Below, in pieces: positions 25,848 to 35,720 of a stretch of 64,000 nucleotides of DNA (within the stretch, counting starts at the first letter, position 1; each line of letters starts with the position of its first letter). This DNA comes from Methanoplanus endosymbiosus (GTDB taxonomy: Archaea; Halobacteriota; Methanomicrobia; Methanomicrobiales; Methanomicrobiaceae). Under the pieces are notes generated by a model. The model was not told where the DNA came from. It did no database searches and worked only from the letters and a program-made list of their open reading frames with translations. The translations under genes and the position numbers were made by a program. Location of the stretch: the NCBI RefSeq assembly GCF_024662215.1, contig NZ_CP096115.1:186001-250000 (forward strand), in the 5' to 3' direction.

Positions 25848-26285
25848 TTAGTTTATTATCACTCTCAAGTTAACTTTTCTCCCTGCATTCGCTCCTTCCT
25901 CTGTAAAATAAGCATTTTCAATGACCAAATAATATGTTCCTGTATCAGGAAGTTTGTATGAAATTTTTTTATTGTTTATGATTTTGTGCGATATACCTTT
26001 CCATTTGTAATTCAGGCCATCCTCAAATGATTTGTCATAATTTATATAATTTTCATCGTCAAAAATCCACAGATCAACAGGTGCGCCATCTGTTACGATC
26101 TGTATATCAAAGACAGCCCCCTTGATTCCTGTGAGGGAATAGGATTGAATATACTCCTCATCAAGTGTTATGACTTCATCTATTGGTTCTTCCATATCAT
26201 TGGAGAAGTTTAATTTGTCAGAAAGACAGCCGCATATTAACGTCGATACTACTAAAATAAAGATCAATCCCCAATCAAATTTCAT
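25848..26285 (-). CDS. Small lipoprotein of unknown function
   Basis: A 145-residue exported protein with a signal peptide ending in a lipobox (STLICGC), giving a lipid-anchored Cys at about residue 19. The mature part is beta-rich, with the pattern SLTGIKGAVFDIQIV, DGAPVDLWIFD and a closing YKLPDTGTYYLVIENA. This resembles small jelly-roll or pre-peptidase C-terminal-like beta domains in archaeal surface proteins. I do not recognise a named family. It lies 15-21 bases upstream of the J-domain/YIP1 gene in the same direction, so the two probably form an operon. Confidence 0.65.
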   Translation of the reverse strand: MKFDWGLIFILVVSTLICGCLSDKLNFSNDMEEPIDEVITLDEEYIQSYSLTGIKGAVFDIQIVTDGAPVDLWIFDDENYINYDKSFEDGLNYKWKGISHKIINNKKISYKLPDTGTYYLVIENAYFTEEGANAGRKVNLRVIIN

Positions 26286-26469
26286 AATCCAATTATAATA
26301 TTGTAATATTTTAACATTTCTTTTGGTGTCTTAAGTTAATAATATTGTATATTACATACATCCAAAAATAATAAAATCCGATATTATTTTATTGAATATT
26401 ATGTACTTGTCTGTTTATCTGTAAGTTGACCCTACAATACTATATGCAGCTACGATAGGCGTTATATTT

Positions 26470-26895
26470 ATGAGGTATTATGATTATTTATTTTTGGGGA
26501 TATGGATGGGAAACAATTTACATCGTATAATGGGACGTGAATATATAGTTGTAACTGGATTTATCAGTGGAATCTGGCTTGCTGCTATGTTTCATGTAAA
26601 TTCACCGTTGTTTAATATGATTTATTCATTTTTTATCAATTTTGATATTGTGCCGGGAGATGGTTATTATATGGTAATTTCATTTTTAATTATCTGCCTC
26701 TGGACTATTCTGCTGTTGACTATGGTATGGATCGGTGGAATTAAAGGACTGGCCACCATGGCAATGACATTTTCTGCATCATGGTACTTTCCGGAAAATA
26801 TATGGATCTCTTTAATTGTGCTTGGAATTGCTGCTGTAATTGCTGTTTTTTCAATTAAAACCAGAATTTGCAGAGAAAACTTTGGTCATTACTGA
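26470..26895 (+). CDS. Small integral membrane protein of unknown function
   Basis: A 141-residue protein, almost entirely hydrophobic, with about four transmembrane helices (for example FISGIWLAAMFHV, YMVISFLIICLWTILLLTMVW and IWISLIVLGIAAVIAVF). Not recognised. It is divergent from the lipoprotein/J-domain pair, with an AT-rich 184-base region between them. The plus-strand ORF has no obvious ribosome site. No functional call is justified. Confidence 0.55.
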   Translation: MRYYDYLFLGIWMGNNLHRIMGREYIVVTGFISGIWLAAMFHVNSPLFNMIYSFFINFDIVPGDGYYMVISFLIICLWTILLLTMVWIGGIKGLATMAMTFSASWYFPENIWISLIVLGIAAVIAVFSIKTRICRENFGHY

Positions 26896-27137
26896 ATTAA
26901 TTATTGTCCTGATGAGAGGTATTAAATAATATTAATTATTACTATTAATTACGGTCTATCGGAATTATTCAATCTGAAATACCTCAATCAGAGAATTTTT
27001 TAACAAATAGGCCTGGATTTATGAAATAATATTTCATAATTTCATCATAAACCTCCACCTCAATTTTTCTTTTTCAGCAGTGTTAAATAGTTTTGAAAGA
27101 TAATTTAGTGTTAAATATCTATTCTGGTCTGGTATCT

Positions 27138-28943
27138 ATGATTAAAATAATATCGTGTTTTATGATAATCCTGGTTTTTCCAGGATTGCTCTTATGTCCG
27201 GCAGCCGCGGCAGACAATGCGACTTCCGAACAGACAGGTTCGGTCACTGTCACAACCGTACCGTCAGGTGCAACTGTTTCAATTGATGGCATTAATAAAG
27301 GAAGTTCTCCTGTAACTGAATCAGCACTCTCATCCGGAGTTTCGCACACGATTTCAGCCTCAATGGATGGCTATAACAGTGCATCCAAAACAGTCACGCT
27401 TGGAAATGGTGAAGATAAGGCAGTTTCCCTGACTCTTGAGGTAATTCCAACACCTACGCCAACTCCTACCGCAACAGCAACCCCGACACCCACGCCAACT
27501 CCTACCGCTACTGTAACAGCTACAGCAACCCCAACACCTACGCCAACCCCTACCGCTACTGTAACAGCTACAGCAACCCCAACACCTACGCCAACCCCTA
27601 CTGCTACAGTAACGGCTACAGCAACCCCAACACCTACGCCAACCCCTACCGCTACTGTAACAGCTACAGCAACCCCAACACCAGCACCAACAGCAACACC
27701 TGCGCCCGGAGTTGGATGGTATAAGGTGAGCTGCAATGTTGAATCTGCGGAAGTCATCTTCGACAATAAATATGTCGGGAAAATACAGGGAGGCTCCTTA
27801 AGTGTTCCTGTGACAGTCGGAACTGACAGCTATAAGCAGTTCACAATCTCAAAATCTGGTTATAATACATATAAAAACAGCCTTCCGGCACCTCCAAAAG
27901 CAGGAGAGACTGTAAACGTCTATGCAACCCTTCAGTCTTCAGGGCCGACAGAAGGACAGATTACTGTGAGCACATCACCTTCAGGTGCGTCGGTTTACAT
28001 TGATAAAACCTACAAGGGAACAACTCCCCTTACATTTTCACTCAGCCCGGGCACACATGGGCTGAAGATTACGAAATCAGGATATGAAGATCACTCTGAA
28101 AATGTAATTATCACTGCCGGACAGACAATCACAAGGTCTGTAACACTGCAAAAGCCTGACAATTACGGTACTCTTGTGGTAACTTCCGAACCGGACAATG
28201 CCTATGTCTATCTTGACGGCAGCGGGGTTGGAAGAACGGCAGTGACACTTAGGAATATTGCTGTAGGTAACCACCAGATAAGGTTTACAGCAAATGGTTA
28301 TACTGACCAGACAATAACAAAATATGTTTATGCAAATGGTGTTACAACCGTTCATGCAGTTCTTCAGCGCATTGAAAACCCAAACATCGTTCATATAAAA
28401 GTGATCTCTCACCCTGGTGAAGCTGAGGTGTACCTGGACGGTTCATTTGTTGGTTATACCAATGATGCCGGAGTGCCCGGAGCGCTGACGCTTGCAACAA
28501 CACCTGGGAACCATAAAATTTCAATAGAAAAAACCGGATACAGGGATTATGAGATAGCCCAGTATTTCAACGGCGGAACAACTTCAACTGTGGAAAAGGT
28601 GCTGACACAGATTACTGCGCCGGTAACAGGTTCAGTTGAAGTGACATCCACACCATCAGGTGCAAATGTCTATCTTGACGACAATTACAAGGGCATAACA
28701 CCCTTAACTCTGAACAATGTCCCAACCGGAAACCATAAAATTACCCTTATGCTTGACGGTTACAGTAAGTCTGAGGGTACAACCGAAGTTGAACAGGACA
28801 AAACATCATCAGTTTCAGTTTCCTTAAGTCCTGTGCAGGGCGGACAGTCCGGAGGTGGACAGCAGGCATCACCCGGATTTGGGATAATTACCATTCTTAC
28901 CGGAATCGGCCTTGTCGGATGGTATCTCCGGAAGAATGAGTGA
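27138..28943 (+). CDS. PEGA-repeat surface protein with Thr/Pro-rich stalk and PGF-CTERM tail
   Basis: A 601-residue surface protein. I use the ATG at 27138, where the signal peptide begins ([19 protein letters not shown]); an in-frame TTG at 27093 would add 15 residues. After one PEGA repeat comes a roughly 80-residue low-complexity stalk of Thr, Pro, Ala and Val made by tandem DNA repeats, then five more PEGA-type repeats (for example [34 protein letters not shown]). The C-terminus has the PGF motif followed by a hydrophobic helix and a basic end ([19 protein letters not shown]). This is the PGF-CTERM sorting signal processed by archaeosortase A, so the protein should be released from its helix and lipid-linked to the S-layer face. 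Confidence 0.85.
   Translation: MIKIISCFMIILVFPGLLLCPAAAADNATSEQTGSVTVTTVPSGATVSIDGINKGSSPVTESALSSGVSHTISASMDGYNSASKTVTLGNGEDKAVSLTLEVIPTPTPTPTATATPTPTPTPTATVTATATPTPTPTPTATVTATATPTPTPTPTATVTATATPTPTPTPTATVTATATPTPAPTATPAPGVGWYKVSCNVESAEVIFDNKYVGKIQGGSLSVPVTVGTDSYKQFTISKSGYNTYKNSLPAPPKAGETVNVYATLQSSGPTEGQITVSTSPSGASVYIDKTYKGTTPLTFSLSPGTHGLKITKSGYEDHSENVIITAGQTITRSVTLQKPDNYGTLVVTSEPDNAYVYLDGSGVGRTAVTLRNIAVGNHQIRFTANGYTDQTITKYVYANGVTTVHAVLQRIENPNIVHIKVISHPGEAEVYLDGSFVGYTNDAGVPGALTLATTPGNHKISIEKTGYRDYEIAQYFNGGTTSTVEKVLTQITAPVTGSVEVTSTPSGANVYLDDNYKGITPLTLNNVPTGNHKITLMLDGYSKSEGTTEVEQDKTSSVSVSLSPVQGGQSGGGQQASPGFGIITILTGIGLVGWYLRKNE
27501..27692 (+). repeat. Four 48-bp in-frame tandem repeats encoding the Thr/Pro stalk
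   Basis: CCTACCGCTACTG or a close variant recurs at 27501, 27549, 27597 and 27645, exactly 48 bases apart. Each unit encodes 16 residues (pattern [16 protein letters not shown]). Units differ by only a few bases, so copy number probably varies between strains by slippage or recombination. A related shorter run precedes it from about 27450. Confidence 0.9.
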
Positions 28944-28957
28944 GATAAAAAAATAAT

Positions 28958-31900
28958 TTAAATTTTAAATTCATCCACCCTTTCTTTAAGTTTTTGAATC
29001 ATATTGCGCATTTCTTCGGAATTTCCGGCAATCTGTTCACCTGAAGCGCTGCTGTCCCCGGCAATTTTAATAAGATTGTCCATATTGCTGTCAGCATCCA
29101 TGATCATTGTGCTGATAATATCAATACTCTTTGTCACGTTGTCTGTTGCAGAGGCCTGTGCAGCAGTTGCACCGGAGATCTCATCCATACTTGAGGTTAC
29201 GGAGTTAACGTCATCCACCATATGATTAAGGGCATCAATCGTCTGATTCACACTTATTATTCCTGAGATAATCTCATCATATACCTTTTTCATAGACTCC
29301 GAAGTCCTCTTACTTCCGGATGTGATCCCCTCAATCATCTTGACAATATCTCCCGCTGCCTCCTTTGATTCACCTGCAAGATTTTTTACCTCTGCTGCCA
29401 CAACAGCAAAGCCCCTTCCGGCTTCTCCGGCCCTTGCAGCTTCAATTGCAGCATTAAGTGCCAGCAGGTTAGTCTGGTTTGCAATGTCAGTAATTATCCT
29501 TACAACATTTGAGATCTCCTGTATCTCTTTATTCAGATTGCCGATCTCATTCATGGCAAGTTCGGAGTTCTCTTCCACAGCCTTCATCTTGCCTGTGGCT
29601 TCATTGCCAAGATTAAGAGCTGAAGCCCCTGCATCAGAGACCCCGGCGGTGAGATCCGATACATCGTTTGAACGATCCGCAATATCATTTGTTGAGGTTG
29701 ATAAGTTATCTATATCGTGCAGAACACTCTCAAGCTGCAAAATCTGTTTTTTTACTCCATCACCGGTATTTTCTGCACTCTCTGTGACATTCTGTGAAAG
29801 CATTGCGATGTTGTCTGCTCCGTTGCCAACATCCTGAATCATTCTTTCAAGTCCGCCCGTGGACTCAATAACCTCCTTTAACATTGAACTGAGGGTTTCA
29901 ACCGCCTGATTGTAATCAGCCTTAATTTTATCCAGAGGATCACCTTCGTATCTCTGGGCCGGCTTTGAGAGATCTCCTGCTGCAAGAGCCTCAAGACTGT
30001 TCTCGATCTCACCTGCACTCCGGATAAATGCCTTATTGGCATTGTATTTTTCGGTCTCATCGACATAGACTCCCATCATATGGGTAATCTCATGCCTCTC
30101 ATCAAAGAAAGGAATGGTGTACAGTCTGACATGTTTTGTTCCTGCCGGCAGATTCCATTCAACAAATGCTTCGCCCCTTTTCTTTGTGTGAATGACGTGC
30201 TTTGCCCCTTCACCTTCAAATTTTGTAATATCAAGGTCAAGCATATGTTTGCCGATAACTTCTTCTGTTGTATATCCGGAAAGGGCATAAAAAGCAGGGT
30301 TTGCACTTGTGAAACGTAGTTCCGGGCTGATTATTGTAACAGAGAGTGGATTCTGGTCAATCATTGTCTCTATCTGGTTCATCTTCTCTGCCATATCGGT
30401 TACATCAAAATATACTGCAAGTATATCAGTAACCTCACTCTTCTCATTTTTAAGCGGGATATAATAATAATCAAGCCTTTTAATTCCGGCAGGGCATTTT
30501 AGTGACAGTGAACCATCAACCTGTATTTTTCCTGAAAATGCTTCAGATGCACTTTTACCCGATCTTCCGGAGATGTCATAGTCAGAAAGCCTCATTCTGA
30601 GAATCTGATCTCTTGTAAATCCTGTAATGTTAAGCCATGATTTGTTTGTTGATGTTATCCGGAAATTTTTATTCAGAAGAAGAATTGCGGCAGGATTCTC
30701 TTCGATCATTGCATTTGTTTTATTCTGGAGTTCGGTAATTTCCTGCTCTTTATGGTATTTTTCAGTTTCATCAATATAGACACCCATCATGTGGGTTATC
30801 TCATGCTGCTCGTCAAAGAAAGGAATAGTGTACAGTCTGACATATTTTGTTCCTGCCGGCAGATTCCATTCAACAAATGCTTCGCCCCTTTTCTTTGTGT
30901 GAATGACATGCTTTGCCCCCTCACCTTCAAATTTTGTAATATCGAGGTCAAGCATATGTTTGCCGATAACTTCTTCTGTTGTATATCCGGAAAGGGCATA
31001 AAAAGCAGGATTGGCACTTGTGAAACGCAGTTCCGGGCTGATTATTGTAACAGAAAGCGGGTTCTGGTCAATCATCGTCTCTATCTGGTTCATCTTCTCT
31101 GCTACATCGGTTACATCAAAATATACTGCAAGTATATCAGTAACATCACCGTTTTCGTCTTTGAGAGGGATATAATAATATTCAAGCCTTTTATTTCCGG
31201 CAGGACATTTCAGCGATAGTGAGCCATCAACCTGCATCTTCCTTTCAAGTGCCTCATATGCTCCGCTGCCTGTTCTGTCATATATGTCATATTCAGAAAG
31301 CTTCATCCCAAGAACTCTATCTCTTGAATATCCTGTAATTTCAAGCCATGATCTGTTGGTGGATGCTGTCCGGAAATTTTTGTCCATTAAGAGAATTGCA
31401 GCGGGATTCTCCTCAATTATGGTGTTTGTCTTGTTCTGGAGTTCAGTGATTTCAAGCTCTTTGCGGTATTTATCTGTTTCATCAATATAGACACCCATCA
31501 TATGGGTTATATCGTGATTTTCATCAAAGAAGGGAATCGTGTAGATGGTAATATATTTTGTCCCTGATGGCAGGTTCCACTCAACAAATCCTTCTCCTCT
31601 CTTTTTCGTGTGAATTACATGCTTTGCTCCCTCACCCTCAAACTTTGTGATGTCAAGATCAAGACAGTGCATACTGGTGAGTTTTTCTTCAGTAAATCCT
31701 GAAAGGTCATAGAAAGCAGGATTGGCACTTAAAAACTTAAGTTCCGGACTGATGATTGTCACAGAGAGTGGATTCTCCTCGATCATCGCATTGGTCTGGT
31801 TCTGGAGTTTTAAAATCTCTTTTTCCCTTCTGTATGTTTCGGTTATGTCAACAAATACCAGGAGGACGTTTGTAATTCTTCCTCCACTGTCTGTGAGTGG

Positions 31901-32788
31901 TAGTGCATATGAATCAAAAACACCGGAATACTTTGGCAGATTCAGTTCAACATTTCCACGCCTCTTTTTTTTATCTTCTAAAAGGTCTTTAAGGGAGAAA
32001 TTATCAATTACTTTATGTGGAATATCCAGAAGGTTCATATTTTTCAGTTCTTCCGGTGAGTATCCGCTCATCTCAAGAAAGGCCCGGTTATGATCGGTTA
32101 TTGCATATGAGCTGTCTGTAAGCAGCATTGCCACAGGGTTTTCCTCGATCATAACCGCTGATTTTCTGTTTATTGCATCCAGTTCATGCACTCTTGAATT
32201 AAGCTCTCCCTCAGCTTCAAGACGTTTTTTGTTCTCTTCATCTGCAAGCAGACTGGCATATGCAAGTTCTGAGAGTTTTTCGGAAAAAATAGCCAGAAAT
32301 TCAATTATTTTCTTAAAAGTTTTCTCATCATTAAGGGGTATTTTTTTGTATTCGTCCCATAACAGATCAGGGTCCGCACCTATCTTCTCTGCATATTTTT
32401 TAATATCCTCTTCGGGCAGTTCTTCTATCTTTGTCTGCCCTACAGCCCAAGTTGCAATATAACGGCCATTGACAACTATCGGAACTGCTCCGTCAATAAA
32501 TCCACATCTATGACACTTCTCCACTGTTGGCCTGAGAGATTTAAGCGTATTTTCACTAAGGCAATGGTTAGCTTCTGCACAGTTACGACTCCCTATTTCA
32601 GTATCTCTGATGATCTGACAGACCCTGCAAAAATTTACGGGTTCTGTAATCATTCTTCCTTCGGGGTCCATAATCACTGATGCAACATTGTTAAGTTCTG
32701 AAAATTTATTCTGTATCTTCTGGAGTTCTTCTGCCGGAATAAGATCAGTTATATTGATATTGTTGGTTTGGTTTGACATGCGCAACAT
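28958..32788 (-). CDS. Soluble methyl-accepting chemotaxis-type protein: PocR + six PAS + signalling domain
   Basis: A 1276-residue protein without membrane helices. Residues 10-190 are a PocR-type ligand-binding domain with Cys clusters ([29 protein letters not shown]). Six PAS domains follow from about 205 to 930; PAS 2/4/6 and 3/5 are near copies of one another. Then come a HAMP-like segment (about 945-1000) and the MCP signalling hairpin with tip [20 protein letters not shown]. It should form cytoplasmic receptor arrays with CheW and CheA and report a cytosolic or redox signal. PocR domains in enteric regulators sense diol metabolites; in methanogens the ligand is unknown. The start is uncertain: an ATG nine bases inside (32779) is equally possible. 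Confidence 0.9.
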   Translation of the reverse strand: MLRMSNQTNNINITDLIPAEELQKIQNKFSELNNVASVIMDPEGRMITEPVNFCRVCQIIRDTEIGSRNCAEANHCLSENTLKSLRPTVEKCHRCGFIDGAVPIVVNGRYIATWAVGQTKIEELPEEDIKKYAEKIGADPDLLWDEYKKIPLNDEKTFKKIIEFLAIFSEKLSELAYASLLADEENKKRLEAEGELNSRVHELDAINRKSAVMIEENPVAMLLTDSSYAITDHNRAFLEMSGYSPEELKNMNLLDIPHKVIDNFSLKDLLEDKKKRRGNVELNLPKYSGVFDSYALPLTDSGGRITNVLLVFVDITETYRREKEILKLQNQTNAMIEENPLSVTIISPELKFLSANPAFYDLSGFTEEKLTSMHCLDLDITKFEGEGAKHVIHTKKRGEGFVEWNLPSGTKYITIYTIPFFDENHDITHMMGVYIDETDKYRKELEITELQNKTNTIIEENPAAILLMDKNFRTASTNRSWLEITGYSRDRVLGMKLSEYDIYDRTGSGAYEALERKMQVDGSLSLKCPAGNKRLEYYYIPLKDENGDVTDILAVYFDVTDVAEKMNQIETMIDQNPLSVTIISPELRFTSANPAFYALSGYTTEEVIGKHMLDLDITKFEGEGAKHVIHTKKRGEAFVEWNLPAGTKYVRLYTIPFFDEQHEITHMMGVYIDETEKYHKEQEITELQNKTNAMIEENPAAILLLNKNFRITSTNKSWLNITGFTRDQILRMRLSDYDISGRSGKSASEAFSGKIQVDGSLSLKCPAGIKRLDYYYIPLKNEKSEVTDILAVYFDVTDMAEKMNQIETMIDQNPLSVTIISPELRFTSANPAFYALSGYTTEEVIGKHMLDLDITKFEGEGAKHVIHTKKRGEAFVEWNLPAGTKHVRLYTIPFFDERHEITHMMGVYVDETEKYNANKAFIRSAGEIENSLEALAAGDLSKPAQRYEGDPLDKIKADYNQAVETLSSMLKEVIESTGGLERMIQDVGNGADNIAMLSQNVTESAENTGDGVKKQILQLESVLHDIDNLSTSTNDIADRSNDVSDLTAGVSDAGASALNLGNEATGKMKAVEENSELAMNEIGNLNKEIQEISNVVRIITDIANQTNLLALNAAIEAARAGEAGRGFAVVAAEVKNLAGESKEAAGDIVKMIEGITSGSKRTSESMKKVYDEIISGIISVNQTIDALNHMVDDVNSVTSSMDEISGATAAQASATDNVTKSIDIISTMIMDADSNMDNLIKIAGDSSASGEQIAGNSEEMRNMIQKLKERVDEFKI
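30050..31500 (-). repeat. 711-bp internal direct repeats inside the PAS chemoreceptor gene
   Basis: A block encoding a PAS pair repeats with a 711-bp (237-codon) period. ACAGTCTGAC occurs at 30121 and again at 30832 in matching contexts, and the flanking several hundred bases are nearly identical. A more diverged third copy lies around 31540. The repeats are in frame and expand the PAS array from two to six domains. Confidence 0.85.
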
Positions 32789-32972
32789 ATAATCATTAAT
32801 ATTTAGTAAATTCTTATAATTAAATCAGTACTATATGATTTGATCTAAGCCTAAATTCAATGATGCCGAAGATAACTTAGTTAATTAAAATCAATTTACA
32901 GATGACGCATATAGAATATATATATTACAAAATTCACAAAGGTTTTTAGAGGTTATCCGGAAATATATTACC

Positions 32973-33161
32973 ATGTTTAAAACTGACCGGATTGAAATTG
33001 CCAAACTCTTTGCCGCGGTATGTTTTGGTTATCTCGCCGGTACGTGGGCTTATCAGTATTCAGGAAATTCTGTTCTTTCGATAATATCATCAGCTCTTGG
33101 GATTGTCACTGCATATTATGCAGTCAGTTTTATATTTGGAAGACTTAATACCGGGAATTAA
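32973..33161 (+). CDS. Small membrane protein, 62 residues
   Basis: A short ORF divergent from the PAS chemoreceptor gene. Its product has two likely transmembrane helices (IAKLFAAVCFGYLAGTWAY and VLSIISSALGIVTAYYAVSF) with small charged ends. A TATA-like run ATATATATATTACAAAA lies about 30-50 bases upstream. Not recognised, but the hydrophobic pattern and promoter support a real gene. Confidence 0.5.
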   Translation: MFKTDRIEIAKLFAAVCFGYLAGTWAYQYSGNSVLSIISSALGIVTAYYAVSFIFGRLNTGN

Positions 33162-33322
33162 CCTAAATCTCAGCCTGTAAACCGTATTATTCTCAGTTTG
33201 TACAGTATTCCGGAGATTTTTCAGTATATCTCCCTTCAGTTCAGAGGAAAAACCTTTTTTTTACCAGAGATCTTCGTCATGATCAATTACTTATTTTAAA
33301 ACCGCAATAGTAACATCTCAGT

Positions 33323-34753
33323 ATGGGAGAGATATACAAAATGATAATCGGCGGGGAGTTGAAGGAGAGCGGGGAGATCATTGATATAATATATCCATAT
33401 ACTGGTGAATCATTCTCAAAAGTTTATCTTGCCGGCTGTGCAGAGGCAGAAGAAGCAATAATCCTGGCAGCTGAGTCCTTTAAGGAGACAGCACATCTTC
33501 CGGCACACAGAAGAAAGGAGATTCTTGAGAGGCTTGCCGGACTTGTCGGGGATAATGGCGAAAAGTTTGCAGAAATACTGGTGAAAGAGAGCGGCAAGAC
33601 GATAACACTTGCGAGGGCCGAGGTGGCACGCTCTGTTGATACGTTAATAATCTCAGCCGAAGAGGCGGTGAGGATAAACGGGGAACTGATTCCACTTGAC
33701 AGAACGCCTGCCGGAGAGGGGTGTGAGGGGATAATAAAGCGTTTTTCCATCGGAACAGTACTTGCAATAACACCTTTCAATTATCCGCTTAATCTTGCCT
33801 GCCATAAGATCGGCCCGGCAATCGCTGCCGGAAATCCGTTTATTCTGAAACCTGCTTCAAAGACACCACTCTCAGCCCTTCTCTTAGGAGAACTGATCAT
33901 AAAGGCCGGGTACCCAAAAAGAGCAGTAAATGTCCTGCCCTGCTGTAATTCCGTTGCTGAATCTATGGCAAAGGATGAGAGAATTGCATATCTCAGTTTT
34001 ACCGGCAGTCCTGATGTCGGCTGGCATTTAAAATCAGTCTGCGGGAAGAAGCGTATCGGCCTTGAACTTGGTGGAAACGCTCCTGTAATTGTTCACAGTG
34101 ATGCAGATTCTGATTATGCGGCAGAGAGAATTGCCTTTGGCGCATGCCTCAATGCCGGACAGGTCTGCATCTCTGTTCAGAGGGTGCTTGTCCATAATTC
34201 CATATATGAAGAATTTCTGGAGAAACTGAGGGATAACTTTGAGAGGGTCAAAACCGGAGATCCGATGAATGAAGAGACCTTTACAGGGCCGGTGATCTCT
34301 GATGAAGCATGTGAAAGAGCAGTGGACATAATGCTTCAGTCAATTGAGGATGGTGCTGTTCAGTATTATGGCGGGGGATATGAAGGCCGGATAATCACTC
34401 CGACCATACTTGCAGATACATGCCACTCAATGGAGATAGAATGTGAAGAGATCTTTGCTCCGGTTGTGACAGTAAATTCATATGATTCCTTTAAAGAGGC
34501 TGTTCAACGGGCAAATGATACGAAGTACGGTCTTCAGGCAGGTATATTCACTGACAGTATAAAAAATGCCTCCTATGCTGCCGGCCATCTGAAATACGGC
34601 GGAGTAATCATCAATGACATTCCCACTTTCAGAACAGATGCAATGCCTTACGGAGGGATAAAAAGTTCAGGGCTTGGAAAAGAGGGGCCTTACTATGCAA
34701 TACGTGAGATGACAGAAGAAAAACTGATAGTTTTTGCCCGAAAACAGAGATGA
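33323..34753 (+). CDS. NAD(P)-dependent aldehyde dehydrogenase (GapN/lactaldehyde dehydrogenase group)
   Basis: A full-length 476-residue aldehyde dehydrogenase. The catalytic Cys is residue 282 (GACLNAGQVCISVQR) and the general-base Glu is residue 248 (GLELGGNAPVIV). The cofactor and oxyanion segments ITPFNYPLNLACHKIGPA and FTGSPDVGW are present. The NAGQVCISVQR context matches the group containing archaeal GapN-like enzymes and lactaldehyde dehydrogenase CofA of coenzyme F420 synthesis. Which aldehyde it oxidises cannot be settled without comparison. It stands alone and faces the FeoA gene tail to tail with three bases between. Confidence 0.9.
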   Translation: MGEIYKMIIGGELKESGEIIDIIYPYTGESFSKVYLAGCAEAEEAIILAAESFKETAHLPAHRRKEILERLAGLVGDNGEKFAEILVKESGKTITLARAEVARSVDTLIISAEEAVRINGELIPLDRTPAGEGCEGIIKRFSIGTVLAITPFNYPLNLACHKIGPAIAAGNPFILKPASKTPLSALLLGELIIKAGYPKRAVNVLPCCNSVAESMAKDERIAYLSFTGSPDVGWHLKSVCGKKRIGLELGGNAPVIVHSDADSDYAAERIAFGACLNAGQVCISVQRVLVHNSIYEEFLEKLRDNFERVKTGDPMNEETFTGPVISDEACERAVDIMLQSIEDGAVQYYGGGYEGRIITPTILADTCHSMEIECEEIFAPVVTVNSYDSFKEAVQRANDTKYGLQAGIFTDSIKNASYAAGHLKYGGVIINDIPTFRTDAMPYGGIKSSGLGKEGPYYAIREMTEEKLIVFARKQR

Positions 34754-34756
34754 TTA

Positions 34757-35005
34757 TTAATCCTTCACTGCAAGGACATTCTCTGCAATCTCTTTTTTTA
34801 TCAGGATTTTGCTCTGCCCTTTACCCACAAGGAGTTTGACTGGTCCGGATTTTGGTTCTTCTGTCAGCACCTTAAAATGTGAGCCGGGGAAAATTCCCAT
34901 GCTGCCAAGCTCCTCTCTGTATTTATTTACTTTAGTTACTCTGCCCTTCTCTCCTCTTTTCATTTCATGGATCAAATAATTGTTCAGGTTTATCACCTGC
35001 CTCAT
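34757..35005 (-). CDS. feoA: FeoA-domain protein
   Basis: An 82-residue single FeoA domain (SH3-like fold). Typical features are MKRGEKGRVTKVN, YREELGSMGIFPGSHFKVL and the closing VGKGQSKILIKKEIAENVLA. FeoA proteins assist the ferrous iron transporter FeoB or act as small regulators. No feoB is adjacent. Its ATG lies two bases after the stop of the upstream lipoprotein gene, so the two are co-transcribed. Confidence 0.88.
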   Translation of the reverse strand: MRQVINLNNYLIHEMKRGEKGRVTKVNKYREELGSMGIFPGSHFKVLTEEPKSGPVKLLVGKGQSKILIKKEIAENVLAVKD

Positions 35006-35007
35006 TG

Positions 35008-35553
35008 TTAGTTTCTCGTATCCCCTTTTGTTATAATCACACCGTAGTTGTACGGTTTTGCAAGGTTAAGGCTGCCCTGTGTTGATTCTGCCGGCAGTTC
35101 TGTTCCGGTCTTCTTTATATTGTTTGGATACAGTGTCTCACCTACGGTTCTGAATGGAATGCCTGCTGCTTCGACTTCTGCCTTCGTTTTAGGGTTAAAT
35201 CCGGCAGGCACATCTTCATAATTGTATGCGAAGAATGTGGCAAGGATATTCATGCCTTCACCGGTTGCGCCGAATGGATTTGAGTAGTCATAGTTTACTG
35301 CTAATGCCAGGTTGTTGTCAGGTTTTTCTCCGGCATCAAGTGTTACTTTGACTGAGTTAAGCTCATCATCTTTAACAACAATTGGTTCGGTCACCGCGGG
35401 TACTTCCTCTGTTGGTACTGGTGTCTGAACTTCTGTCGGCGGGGCTGTTATTACCGGTTGTGTGTCAGCTATTGGTTCACTGTTGGATGTGCACCCTGAG
35501 ACTGCAACTGCGCATGCAACTATTAAAAGTAGTATTGCTGTAAGTTTTCTCAT
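35008..35553 (-). CDS. Lipoprotein of unknown function, coupled to FeoA
   Basis: A 181-residue exported lipoprotein. The signal peptide ends in a lipobox (CAVAVSGC), followed by a Pro/Thr/Val-rich linker of about 40 residues. A globular domain of about 120 residues follows, including NNLALAVNYDYSNPFGATGEGMN as two adjacent segments (NNLALAVNYDYS, NPFGATGEGMN). Not recognised. Being immediately upstream of feoA suggests a link to metal handling, but no metal-binding motif stands out. Confidence 0.7.
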   Translation of the reverse strand: MRKLTAILLLIVACAVAVSGCTSNSEPIADTQPVITAPPTEVQTPVPTEEVPAVTEPIVVKDDELNSVKVTLDAGEKPDNNLALAVNYDYSNPFGATGEGMNILATFFAYNYEDVPAGFNPKTKAEVEAAGIPFRTVGETLYPNNIKKTGTELPAESTQGSLNLAKPYNYGVIITKGDTRN

Positions 35554-35720
35554 AACTCTCTAGATTGGCATACATGGATATAACAATTGGCATTATTTTT
35601 TGAAAAGGAGAATTCTGTTTTTTGGACAATATCAAGCTAACCCAAAATATTTCCGGAAATTCCATGATATTTTCAGTATATTTTTTTAATAAGCAGGACA
35701 ATTCTTTAATTGGTAATTAA

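Noticed and set aside
27501-27692. Regular 48-bp repeats as a possible CRISPR array
   Set aside because: Units are contiguous with no unique spacers, keep the reading frame and lie inside a clear gene; no cas genes are present.
27371-27766. 131-codon minus-strand frame rich in Gly and Val
   Set aside because: It is the mirror of the Thr/Pro tandem repeats of the PEGA protein; the low complexity comes from the repeat, not from coding.
30752-31219. 155-codon plus-strand frame inside the PAS chemoreceptor gene, with a near copy at 30080-30319
   Set aside because: Both are shadows of the duplicated PAS coding sequence on the opposite strand.
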